A DNA stretch of 15,995 nt. Origin: an uncultured Solobacterium sp. (GTDB lineage Bacteria; Bacillota_I; Bacilli_A; Erysipelotrichales; Erysipelotrichaceae). The DNA lies in contig CALISH010000016.1 of the NCBI GenBank assembly GCA_938041275.1, positions 1-15,995 on the forward strand, given 5' to 3'. This document shows, piece after piece, positions 6,567 to 11,935 of the stretch (its first letter is position 1; each line of letters starts with the position of its first letter). Position numbers and translations under genes: made by a program. A model generated the notes under the pieces. It ran no database searches, was not told the origin of the DNA, and saw only the letters and a list, made by a program, of their open reading frames with translations.

Positions 6567-8525
6567 TTAACGTACACGTTCAACTTTATCAGACATATGA
6601 TCTACTAGCATATTAATTTTTTCATTTTGTGCTGCTACAATTTCACGAAGCTCTTGGATTTCTTTAGCCATCGCTGCTTGTTTATTGGCATTCATTTTAG
6701 AAGATTTACCAAACTTCATAGATACACCAGCACCAAACATAGTATCACTACCAATAGTAGAAGATACAGAAATCATGATGTTTTCGTTAGGTTGGTAAGC
6801 TATGCCTAATGCGCCAGCATTTTGACCTTTATAGTGACCATAACCTGCAGCGAAGCTCCATTTATCATCAGCATTGAAGTCTTGATAATGTAAGTTAGCC
6901 ATAGCTGCAGCACGTGCACCGACTTTAGCTGTTTGTAAATCAGTATAATGATTTGCCATATTTACTGCAACATCACTTGCACTACTAATAGTATTGCGAA
7001 TATTGGTTTCAGAGTCACGTAATTGGCTTACGTTAACTGCATCATTATCATTAACGCCTTTTGCTACATTTGTAATAGTTTGATTGCCAGCATCGATACC
7101 ATCCGTAGTGAATGCTACATGACGATTGTTGGAACTAGCTGTTACACCATTAACATCATGTGTTGCACTAGTAAAATTACTACGGTTTTCAATATATACA
7201 CCATTAGCGTTATAATTAGCCACCACATCGCGAGCAGATGTAATCATACCATTTTTATTTACATAATTATGTACTGGGTCTGTAGCATTATTGAATTTAA
7301 CACTGTCTACAGCAATATCTTTCTTAAGAGATACAGTATATTCTTTACTACCATTAGCATTTGTATTAGTCGATACATTGATATTATCACCAGCAGCTAC
7401 AGTGGTATGCTTTTTAGCTTCAGTCATAGCGTCAGTAGCCAATTTTGTATTATCAGCAATTGCTGTATTGTGTTCATGCACAATATCACCAAGATCATGT
7501 AGATCTCTAGTTGTATCTACAATATCTTTATGATTCTTATCAATAGCATTAATTGTAGCCTGTAATTGACTACCATTAATTGCATCTGTAGATGTATCAG
7601 ATACACGACCAGCTGCTACATTAGTAATAGTTCTTTCTTTACTAGCAGTACCGATAGATACAGTACCGATAGGGGTGTTGCCTGCAAAGTTATATGTTTT
7701 ATCTGCAATACTCGCAGATGCTGTGCCTGTAACTGTATCTGCTTTGGCTTCGTGTCCAATAGCAACTGATTTATTTACACTTACAGTTGTATCATTACCG
7801 ATAGCAACAGCATAATCGGCGTTATCGATACGATTGTTTTTACCAATAGCTACACCATAATATCCATCTTGGATAGTGTTACTAGTACCTACAACTACAT
7901 CACCATCAGGGTCTACCATATGGTCTGTATGATCGATATTATTATTAGACCCTACAATTGTGGTGTGTGCAGATGCACCATAATTTTGGATACCAATATT
8001 AACAGCAGCCCAACCTTCGGCTTTGATATCAGAACCGATTGCTACAGCCCGTGTACCAGATGCTGTTACTGTATTTCCAATAGCGGTGGATTTTTCTCCT
8101 GTTGCTTTAGTAGTTTTACCTATAGCTATTGTATCTGTATTTTCAGCATACGAACCATTACCAAAGGCTACTGCATTTTCGCCATTTGCTCTAGCTTGGG
8201 ATCCGATTGCAAAATTATTATCTTTTAGAGCTTGTGCAGAAGAGCCGATAGCCACACTATTACGGCCTGCAGCTTTACTGTATTCGCCACCAGCAATAGA
8301 ATTGATACCAGATGCTGTATTAGAATTGCCATATATGATTGCATTGCTACCTGATACAGTATTATTATAACCAGCTGCAAATGCACTAGATCCTGCAACA
8401 TTGTTTGATTTACCTACAGCATCAGCACCAAATGGCCCTTGAATAGTATTATTTACACCACCAGCAAAACATGTGGCGGATAAACTTAACGCAATAATCG
8501 TAGAAAAGATTGCTTGTTTTTTCAT
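6567..8525 (-). CDS. Trimeric autotransporter adhesin (YadA-like, type Vc secretion)
   Basis: This 652-residue protein has the complete layout of a trimeric autotransporter. A signal peptide (1 to about 21, cleavage near TCFA|GG) is followed by a head of short repeats with the AIG...A.G..S.AIG pattern of YadA heads (about 30-260). Neck motifs lie at 297-321 (TNVAAGRVSDTSTDAINGSQ) and 484-504 (TNVAKG...DAVNVSQL), with a coiled stalk between and after. A YadA-type membrane anchor at about 536-606 (GARAAAMANLHY...) ends in GAGVSMKFG. Such proteins trimerise, form an outer-membrane barrel and display the head for adhesion or coaggregation. An extra coiled coil (about 612-650, KEIQELREIVAAQNEKINML) follows the anchor; as I recall, this is also seen in Veillonella-type adhesins. 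The start has AAGGAGAT upstream. Flanking hairpins (8572-8603, 6479-6503) make it a self-contained unit, unusual for a phage and likely acquired from a host. Confidence 0.93.
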   Translation of the reverse strand: MKKQAIFSTIIALSLSATCFAGGVNNTIQGPFGADAVGKSNNVAGSSAFAAGYNNTVSGSNAIIYGNSNTASGINSIAGGEYSKAAGRNSVAIGSSAQALKDNNFAIGSQARANGENAVAFGNGSYAENTDTIAIGKTTKATGEKSTAIGNTVTASGTRAVAIGSDIKAEGWAAVNIGIQNYGASAHTTIVGSNNNIDHTDHMVDPDGDVVVGTSNTIQDGYYGVAIGKNNRIDNADYAVAIGNDTTVSVNKSVAIGHEAKADTVTGTASASIADKTYNFAGNTPIGTVSIGTASKERTITNVAAGRVSDTSTDAINGSQLQATINAIDKNHKDIVDTTRDLHDLGDIVHEHNTAIADNTKLATDAMTEAKKHTTVAAGDNINVSTNTNANGSKEYTVSLKKDIAVDSVKFNNATDPVHNYVNKNGMITSARDVVANYNANGVYIENRSNFTSATHDVNGVTASSNNRHVAFTTDGIDAGNQTITNVAKGVNDNDAVNVSQLRDSETNIRNTISSASDVAVNMANHYTDLQTAKVGARAAAMANLHYQDFNADDKWSFAAGYGHYKGQNAGALGIAYQPNENIMISVSSTIGSDTMFGAGVSMKFGKSSKMNANKQAAMAKEIQELREIVAAQNEKINMLVDHMSDKVERVR

Positions 8526-8571
8526 TTTTAGATCTCCTTAATAAAATAAACTCTTTTATACCAAATAAAAA

Positions 8572-8603
8572 ATATGGGTACACTTTTATTGGCGTACCCA
8601 TAT
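8572..8603 (-). terminator. Terminator-like hairpin 46 bases before the adhesin start
   Basis: A 10-bp perfect stem (ATATGGGTAC / GTACCCATAT) with a 12-base loop is followed on the minus strand by TTTTTATTT. It most simply ends the small-protein operon whose last gene stops at 8744. If the adhesin promoter lies upstream of it (see 8664-8683), it would instead act as an attenuator in the adhesin leader. A TATAAA downstream of it (around 8555-8562) could be a separate -10. Confidence 0.7.
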
Positions 8604-8663
8604 ATAAAACACTTATTATGCTTTCTATAAAACATCCTTACTTAATTAATAATTTGAAATGGT

Positions 8664-8683
8664 TAAATTGCATAATATACTTA
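8664..8683 (-). promoter_or_regulatory. Degenerate copy of the promoter-like motif in the adhesin leader
   Basis: The minus strand carries GTATATTATGCAATTTA, similar to the core GTATATTATAATTGTA of the four-copy motif but with substitutions in the TATAAT. It lies about 140 bases before the adhesin ATG, with the hairpin at 8572-8603 in between. The match is weak. Confidence 0.25.
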
Positions 8684-8743
8684 TACCCAATAGACATACT
8701 TCTTGGATACATATTTATATTATATAACCAAATTTCTATTAGC

Positions 8744-9119
8744 TTATCGTTTTTCGAATACTTCGGCTATTTCAGACCATCTAATAACTAATACACCACT
8801 AACGCTGTCTATAGCGACGCTTTGTAGTTTAGATTCTTTATTTTCTGGATCTTTAGGGACACGTATGCTATCATTAAAGACATCTAGCATATCTTTATCT
8901 ACGTCTTTTAAGTGCTTACGTATTTGGCTAATCTTTACTACCAATTCACCATCAGAAAGATCACCAATGTCTAAGTTGGATAGCTCTTCAATAGCATATT
9001 CCTTGCTAGGATAAACATATGGTTCATACCCAACCACGCTACAAAGCTTCTCAACTACACCTATTTTTAATACGATTATAACGTAGCTCTTTAGTTATAA
9101 TTAAATATTTTACATTCAT
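8744..9119 (-). CDS. Small family-A protein (A5), frame-disrupted at an A5 run
   Basis: The true start is probably ATG 9117-9119, with AGGAGGG 5 bases upstream and overlapping the stop of the preceding gene. That frame reads MNVKYLIITKELRYNRIK and then hits TGA at 9051-9053. The remaining ~97 residues (VGYEPYVYPSKEYAIEELSN... VLVIRWSEIAEVFEKR) continue in the +1 frame, which is open back to 9095 but has no ribosome-binding site and only a GTG (9035-9037) as start. Skipping one A within the five-A run at 9064-9068 joins the frames as RYNRIKIGVVEKL and gives ~124 residues. The joined N-terminus matches the MxxKYxIxxExxxY start of the neighbouring paralogs, and the C-terminus has their ...VxxW ending. 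A sequencing indel, a recent mutation or programmed shifting are all possible. Function unknown. Confidence 0.75.
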
Positions 9120-9129
9120 AAGTACCCTC

Positions 9130-9453
9130 CTACTGATTGTCTTCTAAACTTGGTGTAACACAAGGGATGATTCTCCAATGTACTACACGATGTCCTTCTT
9201 TCATGGCTCTACCATTACCTTCGTTATCCAGTTTACATTGTAATTTAAAACCTAAGAATTCTTCATGAGGATCATTACATGGTATATCAACCGTAGTCAG
9301 ATACTCAGGTTTAGCATTAGTCTCAATAAAGTCTACTGCTTCTTTCATAGTTAATCCATTAGCAACTACATTTTCAATACCACCAGGGATTAATTCAAAT
9401 TCTTTTGTTTCTTGATTGTACTCATATACTTCTTTAGAAATAGCGTACTCCAT
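9130..9453 (-). CDS. Small family-A protein (A4), 107 residues
   Basis: It begins MEYAISKEVYEYNQETKEFE and ends with HRVVHWRIIPCV, following the pattern of its neighbours: an N-terminal strand with a Lys-Glu-x-x-x-Tyr core, a middle Met-Lys-Glu-Ala helix (LTMKEAVDFIE), and a C-terminal strand with His-Trp-x-Ile. It has AAGGAGG before the ATG and its own promoter-like motif at 9500-9519. It is the first gene of a two-gene unit with A5. It has no signal peptide or membrane segment. The family is unrecognised. Confidence 0.82.
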   Translation of the reverse strand: MEYAISKEVYEYNQETKEFELIPGGIENVVANGLTMKEAVDFIETNAKPEYLTTVDIPCNDPHEEFLGFKLQCKLDNEGNGRAMKEGHRVVHWRIIPCVTPSLEDNQ

Positions 9454-9499
9454 AATAAACCTCCTTGATAAAATATATACTTTGATAGACTTATCTATC

Positions 9500-9519
9500 T
9501 ACAGTTATAGTATATAACT
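9500..9519 (-). promoter_or_regulatory. Promoter-like 20-mer, copy 3 (before A4-A5)
   Basis: The minus strand reads AGTTATATACTATAACTGTA and ends 47 bases before the ATG at 9453, immediately downstream of a terminator. Its -10-like element is TATAAC, the only one of the four that departs from TATAAT. Confidence 0.6.
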
Positions 9520-9546
9520 CAAATTATTAATACAAAAAAAATAAAA

Positions 9547-9579
9547 TGTAGTATACGGGAAAAGACCCAGTATACTACA
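9547..9579 (-). terminator. Terminator of the B1-A3 small-protein operon
   Basis: The arms TGTAGTATAC and GTATACTACA (10 bp), extended by three G-C pairs across a one-base bulge, close a loop of about six. On the minus strand TTTTATTTTTTTT follows almost directly, which makes this a strong intrinsic terminator. Confidence 0.85.
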
Positions 9580-9581
9580 CC

Positions 9582-9615
9582 ATTCTTAATATCATGTGAT
9601 ACTAATATTAAGAAT
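9582..9615 (-). terminator. Second hairpin in tandem, just after A3
   Basis: A perfect 11-bp stem (ATTCTTAATAT / ATATTAAGAAT) with a 12-base loop lies between the A3 stop and the stronger terminator. It is AT-rich and lacks its own T-run, so it may protect the transcript end or assist the following terminator. Confidence 0.55.
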
Positions 9616-9622
9616 ATATTAT

Positions 9623-9988
9623 TTATTCTTTATCATCCGAATCAGTTTGTTCTTCTTCGTCATCTTCTTCTAGTTCAAAGAGATACCATTGATAAATTTT
9701 GTCTTTACCACGGAATACAAAGTTCCCAGGTAAGTCATCACTATTAGTTAAGATGTCTTCTAATTCGTCCATTTCTTTAGTACGGATTTTATCTTCTTCA
9801 GTTTCAGGTTCATCTTTGAGCTCTGTTTGTTCATATAAAGCATTGTACTCATTTTGGATGACTTTCTTACCTGTATCAAAGCTATAGATCTTATTATCTA
9901 TTTCTGTTTCATAATCGTCAGTAGTGATTACTTGTTCTTTGTAATCATATTCGAATGTGTTCTTTACAACAATGTATTTATCAGACAT
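9623..9988 (-). CDS. Small, very acidic family-A protein (A3), 121 residues
   Basis: It begins MSDKYIVVKNTFEYDYKEQ, matching the family-A start, and carries the shared C-terminal strand (FVFRGKDKIYQWYLFELEE) before a tail made almost entirely of Asp and Glu (EEDDEEEQTDSDDKE). The middle is also rich in Asp and Glu. The overall charge is strongly negative, the kind of composition seen in DNA-mimic or host-inhibiting phage proteins, although composition alone proves nothing. AGGAGG precedes the ATG, and a 12-base gap separates it from A2. A double hairpin ends the operon right after it. Unknown family. Confidence 0.82.
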   Translation of the reverse strand: MSDKYIVVKNTFEYDYKEQVITTDDYETEIDNKIYSFDTGKKVIQNEYNALYEQTELKDEPETEEDKIRTKEMDELEDILTNSDDLPGNFVFRGKDKIYQWYLFELEEDDEEEQTDSDDKE

Positions 9989-10000
9989 ATTATCATCCTC

Positions 10001-10348
10001 CTAATTAATATCTACAGAAGTTTTGTTGTATTTAGAAATATACCAATGATGCAGTATATTACCTTGAATATAGAATTCGTGGTGTGGTAATGTACCATGG
10101 TCATTAGCATATTCTTTTTCTAGCTTTTCTTTACGTTCAGTTAAAACCTTAGTAACTTCAGATTCTACTTCAATATAGTTAGCTGAATAATTTTCGATGG
10201 ATACTCTAGAAGATGCCCATAATAGGCGTTCAGCTTCGTCTAGAGATAAATGGAGCCCAATGAACTCCATAGTTACATACCCACCAATACCTTGTGTAGA
10301 TGGGTCATAAGCAAATACCTCTTTTACTACATTATATAACTCTGGCAT
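10001..10348 (-). CDS. Small family-A protein (A2), 115 residues
   Basis: The product starts MPELYNVVKEVFAYDPSTQG, has a Leu-Ser-Leu-Asp-Glu-Ala helix (LHLSLDEAERLLWASS, about 32-47), a charged helical middle, and the family C-terminal strand (EFYIQGNILHHWYISKYN). The helix and the HHWYI ending compare directly with LTMKEAVDFIE and VVHWRII of A4. AAGGAGG precedes its ATG. It lies between B2 and A3 with gaps of 12 bases on both sides. Function unknown. Confidence 0.82.
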   Translation of the reverse strand: MPELYNVVKEVFAYDPSTQGIGGYVTMEFIGLHLSLDEAERLLWASSRVSIENYSANYIEVESEVTKVLTERKEKLEKEYANDHGTLPHHEFYIQGNILHHWYISKYNKTSVDIN

Positions 10349-10360
10349 AATATAGCCTCC

Positions 10361-10729
10361 TTATTTTTCGGTTTTTCTAACATAGTCTCTTTCTATTTCA
10401 TCTATACTCTTAACAACTTTAGCTTTAATCGTATAGTTATACATGATTACACATTGTCCCTCTACAACTTTCATTATCAATATATAAGCATTATGGTTAT
10501 TCTTTTTTATTGAATCTAAAGCATATTCTACTTTGCTTTTCAACGCTGTATCATCTATACTATTGACGATATTGTCGATTTCTTTATCAGACAAAGATGA
10601 ACGTTTTGCTGCATAGTCTGCAATTTTTTTACCATAATATATTTTATTATAGGCTTCTACAAAATCTGCACCAGTATTTTCATTAGCTTTTACAAACCAT
10701 ACCAATTGCTGTAAAATATAATAACTCAT
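10361..10729 (-). CDS. Small family-B protein (B2), 122 residues
   Basis: Clearly a paralog of B1 (11051-11401). The two share YYIxQQxxWxV at the start, AYxxIxxGKxxAxY in the middle, then EIxNIxNxIxxTxLK and a CVIxYxxxIKA ending. This protein starts MSYYILQQLVWFVKANENTG and has a longer basic tail (IERDYVRKTEK). It is predicted helical in the middle with a strand at each end. The ATG lies 2 bases past the stop of A1, whose last codons supply the weak GAGG ribosome-binding site, so translation is coupled. No signal peptide or family is recognised. Confidence 0.82.
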   Translation of the reverse strand: MSYYILQQLVWFVKANENTGADFVEAYNKIYYGKKIADYAAKRSSLSDKEIDNIVNSIDDTALKSKVEYALDSIKKNNHNAYILIMKVVEGQCVIMYNYTIKAKVVKSIDEIERDYVRKTEK

Positions 10730-10731
10730 AG

Positions 10732-11037
10732 TTATACCTCGAAAGTTACAAATATATGAACTACACGGTCTGGACCAACATATGTTATACTATGTGGCCT
10801 ATCTAAATACTCAATATGTTCCAAAAGTTCATTAATCTCAGCATTAAGATCAGAATCTGGATTAGGATATTCTTCATCTCCATAAAGTCTTATCAATTTA
10901 TCTTTTTCAAATTGAACGGCATAATCAATATCATCAACATCATCTATCAAGTAGTTTTTTCTAAATGGATCCTGATCCATTAGACTATCTTCATGATTAA
11001 ATAAGTATGTATCAGTTATAATTCTATAACGTTGCAT
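10732..11037 (-). CDS. Small acidic protein (A1), 101 residues, probable family-A member
   Basis: It starts MQRYRIITDTYLFNHEDSLM and ends HSITYVGPDRVVHIFVTFEV, keeping the N-terminal strand and the VVHIxV-type C-terminal strand of family A. The middle is highly acidic (DDVDDIDYAV, GDEEYPNPDSDLNAEINELLE). It is the most divergent of the group, so membership is less certain. AGGAGGCG precedes the ATG; the gene lies between B1 and B2 with very short gaps. Function unknown. Confidence 0.8.
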   Translation of the reverse strand: MQRYRIITDTYLFNHEDSLMDQDPFRKNYLIDDVDDIDYAVQFEKDKLIRLYGDEEYPNPDSDLNAEINELLEHIEYLDRPHSITYVGPDRVVHIFVTFEV

Positions 11038-11050
11038 AAATAAACGCCTC

Positions 11051-11401
11051 CTAATGTTTATTTGTAATAGTAATAGTATCGATCGCTATTGCCTTAATAA
11101 GGAAATCATATATAATTACACATGTATCCTCATCTAATGTCAGTATTGCTATAATGGCAGAATTAGGGTACATTTCTTTGATTTGATTTAATGTATCAAC
11201 CACAATATCTTTCAAATCTGTATTCTTAATTGTATTTATAATATTACTAATTTCATCATTAGTTTTAAATCCAATATTCAAATAATATTCTGCTACATCT
11301 TTACCAATAAATATCTGATCATAAGCTGTTAAATACTGTGTCTCAGTTTCTTCATTAGGCGCTACAGCCCACATCGCTTGTTGCATAATATAGTAATCCA
11401 T
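11051..11401 (-). CDS. Small family-B protein (B1), 116 residues, first gene of its operon
   Basis: Starts MDYYIMQQAMWAVAPNEETE and aligns along its whole length with B2 without large gaps (conserved AYDQIFIGKDVAEYY, EISNIINTIKNTDLK, CVIIYDFLIKA). TAAGGAGG precedes the ATG, and a promoter-like motif lies 58 bases upstream. It therefore heads the five-gene unit B1-A1-B2-A2-A3. Helical core, no export signal, unknown family. Confidence 0.82.
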   Translation of the reverse strand: MDYYIMQQAMWAVAPNEETETQYLTAYDQIFIGKDVAEYYLNIGFKTNDEISNIINTIKNTDLKDIVVDTLNQIKEMYPNSAIIAILTLDEDTCVIIYDFLIKAIAIDTITITNKH

Positions 11402-11458
11402 AATATCTAACCTCCTTAGTTAGAAAAATAATATAAGCCAGTGATACGGTCATCACTA

Positions 11459-11478
11459 TACAATTATAATATATAGCT
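11459..11478 (-). promoter_or_regulatory. Promoter-like 20-mer, copy 4 (before B1)
   Basis: The minus strand reads AGCTATATATTATAATTGTA, with a perfect TATAAT and no -35 match. It lies between the tail-gene terminator and B1, 58 bases before the ATG. Confidence 0.65.
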
Positions 11479-11502
11479 GTAGTTATCGTTATACAAAAGA
11501 AA

Positions 11503-11531
11503 TCCCAGTATAGTCAATGACTATACTGGGA
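11503..11531 (-). terminator. Terminator of the tail-protein operon
   Basis: A perfect palindrome with 14-base arms (TCCCAGTATAGTCA / TGACTATACTGGGA) around one base lies directly after the tail gene stop. TTTCTTTTGT follows on the minus strand. It shares the central GTCATTGAC with the hairpin at 6479-6503. Confidence 0.85.
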
Positions 11532-11536
11532 ATAAC

Positions 11537-11935
11537 TTATTCAAAAATAACAGAGATATTTTCTTTTGGTGTAGTGTATGTAGCATTTAAGAAAGTCTTA
11601 ATAGCTTCGATAGATTCAGTTGTATTTGGTATAGAAGTGTACGAACTAATAAGTTTAACTACAATAGTAGTTGGTAATTTATAAGTACTTGAATCTGGCT
11701 TATAAGAGCTTAAAAAATTACCACATACGGAGTCGTCAGTTGTAGCCTTCTTTAATTCATCTAAAGATTGTATATTTATTGGTAGTTGTCTAAATACCAA
11801 TTTACCAACACCATTTGTACCACACTGACTTAGTGTAAATTGCCTAATGTAATATTCATTAATAACCGCGTTATTAAATATTGGTACCTCTAATTCTTTA
11901 AATGTGGCATCCCGCGCAAAACCTATATAACCCAC
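11537..11935 (-). CDS. C-terminal continuation of the large tail protein, displaced into another frame
   Basis: About 132 residues (VGYIGFARDATFKELEVPIF... ENISVIFE) are encoded in the +1 frame relative to the large upstream tail gene. The frame can be extended upstream to an ATG at 12026-12028. However, that extension (MVLKVFLSLVFMNYLW...) is the out-of-frame shadow of the upstream protein's coding DNA and has no ribosome-binding site. I therefore read it as the natural C-terminus of the tail protein rather than a separate gene. It has two Cys residues and mixed alpha/beta character; no family is recognised. It ends immediately before the terminator at 11503-11531. If it is a separate gene, a small tail-assembly partner would be the alternative. 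Confidence 0.65.
   Translation of the reverse strand: MGYIGFARDATFKELEVPIFNNAVINEYYIRQFTLSQCGTNGVGKLVFRQLPINIQSLDELKKATTDDSVCGNFLSSYKPDSSTYKLPTTIVVKLISSYTSIPNTTESIEAIKTFLNATYTTPKENISVIFE

Noticed and set aside
7023..7502. Plus-strand frames of 159 and 80 codons inside the adhesin gene
   Set aside because: Cysteine- and isoleucine-rich translations opposite the repeat-rich adhesin. No ribosome-binding site; these are shadows of its codon pattern.
7780..8420. Repeated AT/GC-balanced motifs in the adhesin head resembling a DNA repeat array
   Set aside because: They reflect the protein-level AIG-type head repeats; spacing and sequence are too irregular for a CRISPR or satellite array.
8638..8712. 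24-codon minus-strand ORF (MYPRSMSIGYKY...) upstream of the adhesin
   Set aside because: No Shine-Dalgarno (upstream is TATAATATAAAT) and the sequence looks like ordinary intergenic DNA; unlike the two micro-ORFs reported, nothing supports translation.
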